NCBI GenBank assembly: GCA_033064195.1
Contig: JARBJD010000017.1
Location: 248,001-312,000, forward strand
From: Blattamonas nauphoetae
Lineage: Eukaryota; Preaxostyla; Oxymonadida
Direction of reading: 5' to 3'
DNA: 64,000 nt
The notes below the pieces were generated by a model. It had not been told where the DNA came from. It made no database searches and saw only the letters and a program-made list of their open reading frames with translations. Positions within the stretch are counted from its first letter, which is position 1. The number at the start of each line of letters is the position of its first letter. Positions 55,105 through 64,000 of the stretch are shown one piece after another. The position numbers and the translations under genes are program-made.

Positions 55105-57099
55105 ATGAACACAAGACAGATCGATGCATTAGTGAATAGGTTACTGAATTGCACACAACACTCTCAAATCAAAATATTCAATGTTAAGTTCAATAGAGCC
55201 AACACTTTACCAGTATATGATGTCTATGATTCAAATGGAGAGTATGTAGCAAACGATGAGACATATTTTGAGGATTGGTTCAATGGAGGTCTCTCTCCAA
55301 AGTTAACTCTCTCAGTTGGAACAAAAGTAGTCTCACAATTTCTGATTGAATTCTTGGGAAAACGTGTCAGTGATTGGAGATGTGAAAAAGCATACAAGAT
55401 GTATAAAGAATATCATCGAAAGTACAATCAACAAGTGACACCAATTCTCTCACCAAGAGTTCGAAGCCCTGCAGAGGCAAGACCAATACCAATCCCAACT
55501 CCAGTGCAAAGACCAATAGCAATAGAACCACCTGAATATCTAATTATTCCTGGACTGAAGAAAAACTTGAAATCAATGGGGTTTGAATATGAATATCCAA
55601 TGAAGGAGAGGAAGTTCGAAGAGGATGATGAGGATGATGATGATGATGATGATGAAGATGATGATGATGATGACATTATACCAATTTCACAGATGCAGGA
55701 TCCAATAGAGAGAAATCCCTTCTTCACACCAACCGTGTTCAACCACCCAGTGAGGGAGATCAGACAGAATGAACCGACGACACAGCAAGTGCTCAATAAG
55801 TTGGCACAAATGAAAGGATTGTTTGATCATCAACAGAGAAACGATTCAGAAGATGAACAGATCAAAGCTGAGAACTCAAAAATGAAAAATCAAAAGCAGA
55901 TGGAACACTTTATTACATCACACATTCTGGATGCAAATAAAATGAACAGAGACACTTTTGTTCGAGCCTCGATAAACAGAAAGATTGCGAACGATGATAT
56001 TGACTTCATTCTGACTCACACAAAACAAATCCCATTCGGAGGAAGATCATTTCAGGATTGGTATGAGGAATTTGATCACAGATGGAGTGTAGCACATCCG
56101 AGGAAAATACAGAGAGAAAAAGGAGGTGATGCGATGAGAATTGATCCTCCAATGATTCCAAAAACAACGGAAAAAATAGTGTATCCATTTCGATCAAAAA
56201 TGCAGTTCATGTCGAAAGCAATAACAGGTGATCCACAGAAGACATCAGACAGAAAGGTTCCTCAGAATTGTGATCGACCATACTTTTCTCCCAAGTTTGG
56301 ATCCTGGGAAATTGATCTTGTATTTATCCAATCACCAACGTCGAAAACAGTGTTGCAGATCTATCTCTTTGCCATTAACATCAACACAAAATACCTGGTC
56401 GTCATTCCTGTACTGGATAAATCATGGAGCAAAGTCAAGACTGCAATCAATGATCTGATAAATCATCGTGGAGTTCATGTCAACAACATTCGTGGTGATG
56501 GAGAAGCAGCATGGACTAGTATTGAAGCATCAGAGTTTTTCAAGGATCAGAACGTCAGTACATTTTTCACAAGTTCACCATTCACAAATCACAATAGAAT
56601 TGTGGATCGAGTGATCAGAACAATCAGAGATGGATTCCAAGACAATGCAACACAAATGGCCAATCATTCCATGATGAATCAGATGGTGGAATACTACAAC
56701 ATGACTCCACATCGAGCGTACTGGAACAAGTTCACTCCAGAGCAGGCACAAAAGAATCGAGAGATTGAAGCACTGTACATCTCCAGTTGTGAAGAACAAT
56801 TGAAGAACATCCAAAGACAACAGACAACACAGATGTTATGGAAATACAAACCAGGAAACATTCTATTGATCCATCTTGATTTGGACAAGACTGTTGCCAA
56901 ATTTCAGAAGAAGCGTAGACAGTTTCAATTCGTGGGGAAATTCATTGAATACAAGCACGGTAATGTGGTAGCTACTCTACTGAATGGTCTCACATGTCTC
57001 CCAAAAATAGTGTACGTTCCAATCCAACACACCAAGTTCCATGCTGACTCAATTGACGACTGTACTCCAGAGTTCATTGCTGAATTCGGTCTTCTCTGA
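55105..57099 (+). CDS. Polinton retrovirus-type integrase
   Basis: The catalytic core begins near SWEIDLVF and continues through the usual second Asp region (IRGDGEAAW) and a distal helix. An acidic low-complexity run (Asp/Glu) lies near 55.62-55.67 kb and a chromodomain-like tail may be present. It starts 23 bases after the polymerase stop and looks whole. Confidence 0.88.
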   Translation: MNTRQIDALVNRLLNCTQHSQIKIFNVKFNRANTLPVYDVYDSNGEYVANDETYFEDWFNGGLSPKLTLSVGTKVVSQFLIEFLGKRVSDWRCEKAYKMYKEYHRKYNQQVTPILSPRVRSPAEARPIPIPTPVQRPIAIEPPEYLIIPGLKKNLKSMGFEYEYPMKERKFEEDDEDDDDDDDEDDDDDDIIPISQMQDPIERNPFFTPTVFNHPVREIRQNEPTTQQVLNKLAQMKGLFDHQQRNDSEDEQIKAENSKMKNQKQMEHFITSHILDANKMNRDTFVRASINRKIANDDIDFILTHTKQIPFGGRSFQDWYEEFDHRWSVAHPRKIQREKGGDAMRIDPPMIPKTTEKIVYPFRSKMQFMSKAITGDPQKTSDRKVPQNCDRPYFSPKFGSWEIDLVFIQSPTSKTVLQIYLFAININTKYLVVIPVLDKSWSKVKTAINDLINHRGVHVNNIRGDGEAAWTSIEASEFFKDQNVSTFFTSSPFTNHNRIVDRVIRTIRDGFQDNATQMANHSMMNQMVEYYNMTPHRAYWNKFTPEQAQKNREIEALYISSCEEQLKNIQRQQTTQMLWKYKPGNILLIHLDLDKTVAKFQKKRRQFQFVGKFIEYKHGNVVATLLNGLTCLPKIVYVPIQHTKFHADSIDDCTPEFIAEFGLL

Positions 57100-57198
57100 C
57101 CTCAGAACTTCGTTCGCTTCAATCTAGCGTAGTGCGATCTTCGATCTGAGAACTTTGTTCGATCTCAAAAATGTTTCAGATATTTTTATTTCTCTTAA

Positions 57199-57549
57199 AT
57201 GTCATCACTGAAAATATTAGAACCGTTTGATCCAGAACAAAAGGAGTTCACAAACATCCACGACTTTCAGAGATACTTGGAGAAGAATAGAAAAGAACTG
57301 AATGAGTACACAACTCAGAAACTGAATAGGATGATTCAAATCGATGGATACAGAATAACAAAAATAAGAGGTGAGATTGCACTGAGGAAACGATATGTCG
57401 ATGCTTCCACTTCTCCGAATTCACTCTCGATTGATCAAAGATTATCAGACATTGAAGAATCAATTCGAGCGCTGACAGATACTCTCAGCATGAGGCTTCG
57501 AAGTCTTGACGAGACCATTGGGAACAGGGCTTTCCAAAAATACCCATAA
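57199..57549 (+). CDS. short coiled-coil ORF at the end of the left Polinton part
   Basis: About 116 codons with a C-terminal heptad pattern (RLSDIEESIRALTDTLSMRL). Preceded by the T-rich start motif seen before the other element ORFs. Function unknown. Confidence 0.55.
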   Translation: MSSLKILEPFDPEQKEFTNIHDFQRYLEKNRKELNEYTTQKLNRMIQIDGYRITKIRGEIALRKRYVDASTSPNSLSIDQRLSDIEESIRALTDTLSMRLRSLDETIGNRAFQKYP

Positions 57550-58470
57550 TTTTCTGGGTGATTTCGAAAAAATGGAAAACACCAAATTGTCTTTAGAAAA
57601 CTCTGTCAAAGTCAATACATCAAAGATAGACAATAATATTATCTGAAAGTGAAAGTTTCTCCCGATTGAATGAAAAGAAGATAATAAAGGGTAAATCTTG
57701 ATCTGTCCTTCTGAATTTGAGACTAAGAATGGCGAAAGTTGTGTGAATCTTTGCGCGATTGTCGGTGATTGCGGAGGAGATGAGAGGATGTTTTCTTTCT
57801 TCTTCGTGTCATTGTTTTTAAGGAAAAGGAGAGTTTGCATGGATTGCTTGTATTAATTATTATTTTCTTCTTGTTGAGGAATGGTCTGGAATAATGGTAG
57901 TGTTGTTGTTGATCTAGTTCCTTTTTAGGGATTGTTGTGGGGAGTGTTGATACTGATGTTGATCTTGTTCTTCTTCACAGATTGTCGATGATCCTACAAA
58001 GTCGGCAAAATCCACGGACAAACGTGATGAATCCAATCGAAGTCAACACAAATAGGGACGTACAGGTCCATACTGTGCAATTTTTTCTCGTCTGGAATAC
58101 TCGGATCATCACATCGTCTGACCCTTGTCGAACTTGGCATGATACCACCCTTTTCTCAGGCGATGATTAATACTGAGAACCACGAAGATATGGAGAACTA
58201 ATTTCTGGTTCCAATTACTTCGATAGCAACGACTTCAAGTGTGATCTCCATTCGTCAACCTTCTCTCCCTCTAATTCACTTAATTGTAGGTTCTGGATAA
58301 AAACCAATGTTTGATACAGACGGTGTTCTGATATTTGTTGGTCCGCTCACAGCAGATCACAATCACAACAAATATTTCGTGATGACTGGTCTCATCTGCT
58401 GCATTCCCTCGCCACTGCAAATATTGCTTTCATACGCTCACACATCTTTCTTTCCAAGACTCTGCCTTGA
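57550..58470. other. non-element DNA, no gene recognised
   Basis: Follows the last left-hand Polinton ORF. Short open stretches on both strands, a TTGTTGTTG-rich patch near 57.9 kb, and no recognisable domain or T-rich start motif. Confidence 0.35.
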
Positions 58471-59244
58471 ATGAGATCATCTTTTAGTCAGTCTCCCACT
58501 CCTTCAAGTTATCACACAAGAGACCAAGGAATTTACTCCTCGTTTCGCTCAAACCGCGCTCTTCATCATTGCACTTGTCACCAGTTTGTCCTTCATCGCA
58601 TTTTATCGACGGATTAGTGCCCTTATTCATTCCGTTGAATTTTCTGGAGGATCCGAAACAGCTTGCTCTCCCATCGTTCAAACTCTGTATAAACGGCCTA
58701 TTTCCGTCAATTGATTCCCCAAAACGTGTTAAACACTCTTTTCCCATCCTCTAAGCCACTAACGACTCGCTGTTGACCAAGTACAACCTCATGCAACTCC
58801 TCATCACCATTCTGGATCGATTCATCGACATGTGCTTCGACTTAAAACACACAATTCCTTTGATTCTTCATCTCGTTCTCCTGGTACAACCACATTTCCT
58901 TTCAAGACTCGGATATGCTGATCGAATGCGATGGCGTGAATGTACATCTGGATATCAGCGAGAAGACCCTCAACAAGGAAATAAAAGAATCAGCCCTGGA
59001 CATCATTCAGAACGCCACTCCTCCCTCACATTCCTCACTCGCAAAAATTCATTCATCCTCGTCAACCAGCATCGCTTTCACCATCATCGAGAACATTTCA
59101 ACGATGTTCATGTTCCTCTCCAGTTCTCTGTTCGCACCAACGCTTCTGGAATTGGGTAGTATCACGCCTCTTCAACTGATCCTGATTACGAGCCAGAAAC
59201 AGACGAAGAGATCCACACTCATCTCCCTCCTACTTGCTTTACGC

Positions 59245-59445
59245 ACACACAATCGCACCAGCACATATGCACATCCACACACTCACGCACACACACTCCT
59301 GCACGCGCACACATACTCACTCCTGCACGCCCACACACATTCTCACGCACCCGCACGCCTGCACACTCACGCACGCACACTCTCACACGCATGCACTTGC
59401 ACACTCACACACGTATGCGCACACGCTCACGCACACTCCCACTTC
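59245..59445. repeat. CACA/CGCACA-rich simple-repeat tract
   Basis: About 200 bases composed almost only of CACA, CGCACA and CTCACA units, readable as His/Thr-rich peptide in two plus frames. It lies inside the ARM-like remnant. Confidence 0.85.
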
Positions 59446-59828
59446 AATCGAAAATATCATCAGCTTTCTCGCTTTCATTCGCAACGCCGTCTTATCTCTC
59501 ATCCCAAAGGGCATTCTGACAATTTTGATGTTGGTGACGGTCGACCACATCATTCAGGGGATACTCGACGACTTTGTCGACAAGACATTGAACACGTTCG
59601 TCACAACTTGCTCCAATCAGACGGAGTTGATCATACAGAAGAAGATGGCTGAGTCGAAGAAAAATAACGAAAAGAATAGCACCGTTTCAACAAACAAATC
59701 GTTCACAATAGTCTCACAGTCCTCCTCCATCTCGTTCAGCACTCCAACAAGTCCACAGTCAGGCGCGCGCGTCGGAAACAAGCAGACTCCAGTCACACTC
59801 AGTTTGTACACAGCCTTCTCATCATCCC

Positions 59829-61045
59829 CCTCGCGCACATCCTTCGCATCGTCCCTACCGCGCACATCGTTCACATCGTCCCTACCGCGCACATCCTTCG
59901 CATCGTCCCTTCCGCGCACATCCTTCGCATCGTCCCCCTCGCGCACATCGTTCACATCGTCCCTTCCGCGCACATCCTTCGCATCGTCCCTACCGCGCAC
60001 ATCGTTCACATCGTCCCTACCGCGCACATCCTTCGCATCGTCCCTTCCGCGCACATCGTTCACATCGTCCCTTCCGCGCACATCCTTCGCATCGTCCCTA
60101 CCGCGCACATCGTTCACATCGTCCCTTCCGCGCACATCGTTCGCATCGTCCCTTCCGCGCACATCCTTCGCATCGTCCCCTCGCGCACATCGTTCACATC
60201 GTCCCTTCCGCGCACATCCTTCGCATCGTCCCTACCGCGCACATCGTTCACATCGTCCCTTCCGCGCACATCCTTCGCATCGTCCCTTCCGCGCACATCC
60301 TTCGCATCGTCCCCTCGCGCACATCGTTCACATCGTCCCTTCCGCGCACATCCTTCGCATCGTCCCCCTCGCGCACATCGTTCACATCGTCCCTTCCGCG
60401 CACATCGTTCACATCGTCCCTACCGCGCACATCGTTCACATCGTCCCTTCCGCGCACATCCTTCGCATCGTCCCTACCGCGCACATCGTTCACATCGTCC
60501 CTACCGCGCACATCCTTCGCATCGTCCCTTCCGCGCACATCGTTCACATCGTCCCTTCCGCGCACATCCTTCGCATCGTCCCTACCGCGCACATCGTTCA
60601 CATCGTCCCTTCCGCGCACATCCTTCGCATCGTCCCTTCCGCGCACATCCTTCGCATCGTCCCCTCGCGCACATCGTTCACATCGTCCCTTCCGCGCACA
60701 TCCTTCGCATCGTCCCTACCGCGCACATCGTTCACATCGTCCCTTCCGCGCACATCCTTCGCATCGTCCCTTCCGCGCACATCCTTCGCATCGTCCCCTC
60801 GCGCACATCCTTCGCATCGTCCCTTCCGCGCACATCCTTCGCATCGTCCCTACCGCGCACATCGTTCACATCGTCCCTTCCGCGCACATCCTTCGCATCG
60901 TCCCTTCCGCGCACATCCTTCGCATCGTCCCCTCGCGCACATCCTTCGCATCGTCCCTTCCGCGCACATCCTTCGCATCGTCCCTACCGCGCACATCGTT
61001 CACATCGTCCCTTCCGCGCACATCCTTCGCATCGTCCCCTCGCCC
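59829..61045. repeat. 27-bp minisatellite, about 45 copies, alternating two variants
   Basis: The unit is CCGCGCACATCCTTCGCATC plus GTCCCTT, or the sister version with GTTCAC in place of CTTCGC. In plus frame it reads RTSFASSLP or RTSFTSSLP. The two variants alternate often, and a few 26-bp units (CGTCCCCTCGCGC type) shift the frame. No stop occurs in any frame over long stretches, so both strands look open. GC content is far above the surroundings. Confidence 0.93.
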
Positions 61046-61380
61046 GCAACGTTCACATCGCTCCTCCCTCGCAATCAGTGATCTGTTTCATTTGCTTGTT
61101 TCATCATTATTCATCCAAATTGCTCAGAACCTCATCGCTTCGAACCTCAGTCTCTCTCAACGCATTGTCGGTCTGTTTGCTAACCTCGCAACTCGTCGTT
61201 CGCATCACGGGCAAGAGGGAAGGAACAGAAAACAATCATGATCACAACAACATCACCTCTCTGCGTGCCCACTTTGCAACTCATCCATGATTGTGTTGTT
61301 GCCGCGATCAACATCGTACATGTCCTGCGCTCGTCGAACGGTGACACACTGCCCTTCGATGCTGTTGAAGTGTCGACGTC

Positions 61381-61830
61381 CTCACTGTAGACGCAGCCAG
61401 GATGAAGAAGAACGAGAAGCACTTTGAAAGTGGATATGAAATCATCAGGAGTGGGTGACAGAGGAAGAGAAGAGTGCGAAAGTTTCTCAGTTCCATACTG
61501 GACACTCTTATTCGATGGGAGATGGGAAAGATGAAAAGAGACATCGAGAAGATCATTCCTGGCAGTTTGTGTCAAAGTATTGTCTCTTCAATCACTTCAT
61601 GAACCGATTTCTGATTGTGGAATGACTAGAATGTGATATTAGAAAGTTTGTGTCATTGAGAAAAATATGGGGAAGTGATCAATCCCTGATCTCGCTATCA
61701 AGATGAAATTGTTTCGAATGCTCCAAGGGTAATGTTCGCACGAATTATATCAACATGAAAAATCTTAAATCTGAACAAATTGAGCAAGTCGGCTCCGTGG
61801 GTGGAAAGCCCTGATTGGGAACCTCATCCA
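61381..61830. other. no gene seen
   Basis: Follows the stop of the last ARM-like piece. A minus-strand open stretch to about 61575 overlaps the end of that piece and is probably its shadow. The segment ends just downstream of the Polinton ATPase stop. Confidence 0.35.
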
Positions 61831-61834
61831 AGAA

Positions 61835-62680
61835 TTAATGGACCCTTCTGATTAGTCCATCTTTGTTGATCTCATTCAGTGCAACTCCATCAGTATTGAA
61901 TCGAAGAATGATTGCTTCACATTTTTGTTTTCGTTGATACACATTCCAGAATTGTCGAATATCTATTGGTGAGTTCAACTGAGGATAGACTCGACTGATT
62001 CGTTCTTTATTGAATCCTCCAAAGATCCACATCGAATCGATGTTTGACTTCATATCTGCTGACAAACTAAAGAGTTCATGCATAGTCAGAAAGAAAGTGA
62101 ACTTCGGTTGTCGATTCTCCAGTAACAAGTCCATCATTGTCATTCTATTTTTGGATGCTCTCCGTTCACCAAGGATTCTACGACAGTCATCAAGAAGGAT
62201 AATCGTTTGGAGATTCTTCACTGAGAAGTCCTCAATGTAAAGTGAGTCAAAGAGATTCTCTCTGCATTCATCTGTGATTCTGTTCTGCCATTGATTGTCA
62301 AGAATCTCTTCATACGCAGCTTTTGATTCAGAGAGTTCCAACAGAAATGGAAGTGCATCATCGTATTTCACTTTGACATAAGGAACGTTCAGTATTGGTT
62401 TGAATTGATCGAAGGTTGGATCAATGTTCTTATCGGTGACGAAGACAAAGAGGTGAAACAGTTCATTTCTGACCTGAACATTTTGGAGTTTGGCAACTTC
62501 TCGAAGAGCATTGAAGGTCTTTCCACTTCCTCTGTTTCCAACGAGGACATTGACACTATTGCGATTGAAATTCAAGTCTGGATGAATCTGTGATTGCACT
62601 TCATGAGAAACATTCCTATTTGATGCTTCACTCAATTTTGTATTCACATAGGCTGTTAGAGACATCGATGATTTGTTCAT
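61835..62680 (-). CDS. Polinton FtsK/A32-type packaging ATPase
   Basis: Walker A is GNRGSGKT and Walker B is TIILLDDC, in a protein of about 281 residues, the size and layout of the genome-packaging ATPases of Polintons and related viruses. The ORF looks whole. It is divergent from the next ORF, with a short AT-rich gap between them. Confidence 0.88.
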   Translation of the reverse strand: MNKSSMSLTAYVNTKLSEASNRNVSHEVQSQIHPDLNFNRNSVNVLVGNRGSGKTFNALREVAKLQNVQVRNELFHLFVFVTDKNIDPTFDQFKPILNVPYVKVKYDDALPFLLELSESKAAYEEILDNQWQNRITDECRENLFDSLYIEDFSVKNLQTIILLDDCRRILGERRASKNRMTMMDLLLENRQPKFTFFLTMHELFSLSADMKSNIDSMWIFGGFNKERISRVYPQLNSPIDIRQFWNVYQRKQKCEAIILRFNTDGVALNEINKDGLIRRVH

Positions 62681-62741
62681 TTGTGATTTAACTCTAATTA
62701 AAATATACTTTTGGTTTTTTTATTTTGTATGAAAACACACA

Positions 62742-63704
62742 ATGTCACAAAAGATAGTGTACGTTCAACCACAAAGAAAAGCACAAGCGAAGAAACCAAA
62801 AATGAGATACGGACCGGAGACTCAAGCAGCATTGAAACGTATCTATGCCGACGATGATATTCAAACCAGACGCAATGATGCTCTGTGTAGTCTTCCATCA
62901 GCTCGTGAGTATATTTCGAGAACTGGACGAAATTGGACTGCGAAAGTAGAACAATATGGACAAGTTCCTGATGTGATGGTCTACGATAATGATACTGGAG
63001 ATCTGATTGCAGTCAATGGTGCCATGCTAACTCCATACAACAGTAGACCAGTCAAAGAGACATACTACGCAATGAATCCAACACCAGATATGCGAAGACA
63101 GAAACCATACACATCATTCAATCAAGAGAATGGAAGGAGAATCAAAGCTGTACATCGGAATTTCCTCAAAAATGGAACATACGATTTACCAACCAATTAT
63201 CGAGACATCAGCTATGAAGAGATGAAGACTAAACGATCTCAACAACCATATGCATTAATGAAGAGAGCTGTTGGTGAACACATGACAGACACATTGGGAA
63301 TAACTCGTGCAAATCGAAGCAATCCAGCTGATCCCAGCAAGAATGTGTTAGACAATATGGTGTTCAATTCAATTCAATCTCAGATTGCATCACTGATGTG
63401 GGATCAATGGCTTCATGATCATGTTCAGGACTACAATCCCAGTATGAAACAAAAGAAAGCCTTCAAAGATCAGATTTATCCAGTGTTTCTCCAAATGATC
63501 ACTCAAGATACAACGTATTTATCGGAATACTGTACTCGCTATTCAACTCACATATCAACAGAAGTTAATAAACTGAAAGCCAAAGCATTCAAAACAGTCA
63601 CAGATGATGATATCAGTGGATACCAATCTGAAATGCCTGGGTATTATCGATTTGCACAGTTGGACAGTTCTGGAATGGGAGCTATAGATCGAGCAGAAAT
63701 GTAA
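62742..63704 (+). CDS. Polinton ORF of unknown function, about 320 residues
   Basis: Basic N-terminus and a mixed helical body. By position next to the packaging ATPase it could be a structural or maturation gene, but no family is recognisable by eye. The ORF looks whole. Confidence 0.65.
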   Translation: MSQKIVYVQPQRKAQAKKPKMRYGPETQAALKRIYADDDIQTRRNDALCSLPSAREYISRTGRNWTAKVEQYGQVPDVMVYDNDTGDLIAVNGAMLTPYNSRPVKETYYAMNPTPDMRRQKPYTSFNQENGRRIKAVHRNFLKNGTYDLPTNYRDISYEEMKTKRSQQPYALMKRAVGEHMTDTLGITRANRSNPADPSKNVLDNMVFNSIQSQIASLMWDQWLHDHVQDYNPSMKQKKAFKDQIYPVFLQMITQDTTYLSEYCTRYSTHISTEVNKLKAKAFKTVTDDDISGYQSEMPGYYRFAQLDSSGMGAIDRAEM

Positions 63705-63747
63705 ATTTAAAAACATTAATATATATTTTTTATTTTTATAGAAAGTG

Positions 63748-64000
63748 ATGCAACCAATTCTAAGTTGTCAATTTCCAAAACACACAAGTTCTTCTTCAGT
63801 ACCAACATCAATCACCAACAATGTCATCATCGACAATAAAGGATCCAATTCTGGAAGATCGAGACTCGAAGATCGTAATGACCAGAGCGCAAATGTGGAG
63901 CTTGAAAATGAACGAGGTGCTTATGATCCACCACTCGAGACATATCCATCAGCGCCAATTCAAAGCCGTTCTATTCCACTTAGGGAGTACACTTCCAACA
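63748..64000 (+). CDS. Polinton ORF running off the right edge
   Basis: Open from ATG 63748 to the window edge (84 codons seen). The N-terminus is Ser/Asn-rich and probably disordered, and ends in a Pro-rich stretch. Function cannot be told from this part. Confidence 0.5.
   Translation, partial: MQPILSCQFPKHTSSSSVPTSITNNVIIDNKGSNSGRSRLEDRNDQSANVELENERGAYDPPLETYPSAPIQSRSIPLREYTSN

Larger units (their letters stand above)
58471..61380 (+). pseudogene. ARM/HEAT-like host gene remnant with internal repeat expansion
   Basis: Coding-like pieces in several frames: SLPLLQVITQETKEFTPRFA near 58.5 kb, TKYNLMQLLITILDRFIDMC near 58.8 kb, LIECDGVNVHLDISEKTLNK followed by KESALDIIQNAT near 58.95 kb, FIQIAQNLIASNLSLSQRIV near 61.12 kb, and LQLIHDCVVAAINIVHVLRS near 61.3 kb. 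The helix pattern resembles the broken ARM-like gene at 35.6-37.3 kb. A CA-rich tract and a 27-bp minisatellite separate the two halves. It lies between two Polinton parts, as cargo or as host DNA between two element pieces. Confidence 0.42.
47945..64000. mobile_element. Polinton/Maverick-type element (fossil), right end beyond the window
   Basis: Parts seen: small ORFs sharing a repeat domain (47.96-50.65 kb), a protein-primed type DNA polymerase B region (50.69-55.08 kb), retrovirus-type integrase (55.1-57.1 kb), a short coiled-coil ORF, a packaging ATPase on the minus strand, and two further ORFs up to the edge. Terminal repeats were not identified, so the left boundary is approximate. The main ORFs are long and open, which suggests a relatively recent copy. 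The left small-ORF section looks degraded and a 4.3-kb foreign stretch divides the element; overall there are perhaps a few breaks. Confidence 0.85.

Noticed and set aside
55600-55690. Acidic run (GAT repeats) as a separate microsatellite feature
   Set aside because: It is a low-complexity segment within the integrase ORF and does not break the frame.
59617-60914. Minus-strand Arg/Gly/Asp-rich ORFs across the minisatellite
   Set aside because: They arise because the 27-bp unit has no stop in any frame; no start context or domain supports a gene.
59829-61045. Regular repeats that could suggest a CRISPR array
   Set aside because: Units are contiguous with no unique spacers and the surroundings are eukaryotic; this is a minisatellite.

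Overview
The window looks like nuclear DNA of a unicellular eukaryote (protist). Host genes carry short GT-AG introns of about 30-115 bases and encode typical eukaryotic proteins: a Nab2/ZC3H14-type poly(A)-binding zinc-finger protein, a Gemin2-like SMN-complex subunit, a cytosolic methionyl-tRNA synthetase with an EMAP-II-like tail, and an ATAD5/Elg1-like clamp-unloader subunit. Family-length genes end on TAG, TGA and TAA, so the standard genetic code fits. The mix of Tc1, mariner, Merlin and Polinton elements with short introns would suit a metamonad such as an oxymonad, but that is inference and nothing here proves it.

Region 1 (about 0-18.7 kb) is gene-dense and mostly host. On the minus strand lie the Nab2-like gene, a coiled-coil gene and a roughly 1386-residue probable beta-propeller protein. 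The last shares a start region of only 21 bases with the divergent Gemin2-like gene. A tRNA-Ile(UAU) and MetRS follow, then a 1.45-kb TIR element, then the ATAD5/Elg1-like gene, whose nucleotide-binding motifs look degenerate.

Region 2 (about 18.7-47.9 kb) is transposon and repeat territory with broken host genes. It holds a 140-bp degenerate tandem array, two near-identical 355-bp foldback MITEs, and a 6.9-kb composite mariner element with 475-bp terminal inverted repeats that match base for base by eye. That element carries a transposase joined by a 52-base intron to an OTU-type cysteine protease. Inside it sit a 2.2-kb Tc1-like transposon and one of the MITEs. To its right are broken ARM/HEAT-like genes, a 32-bp minisatellite, four copies of a 530-600-bp inverted-repeat element, two broken copies of an uncharacterised gene family, a peptidase C69 fragment cut by one of these repeats, and a three-exon Merlin-like transposase that runs into a Tc1 remnant.

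Region 3 (about 47.9 kb to the right edge) is a Polinton/Maverick-type element treated as a fossil: DNA polymerase B, retrovirus-type integrase, packaging ATPase and several unassigned ORFs. Many of its ORFs have a T-rich stretch immediately before the start codon. Between its two halves lies a 4.3-kb stretch (57.55-61.83 kb) with no element genes. It holds ARM-like coding remnants, a CA-rich tract and a roughly 1.2-kb 27-bp minisatellite open in all reading frames.
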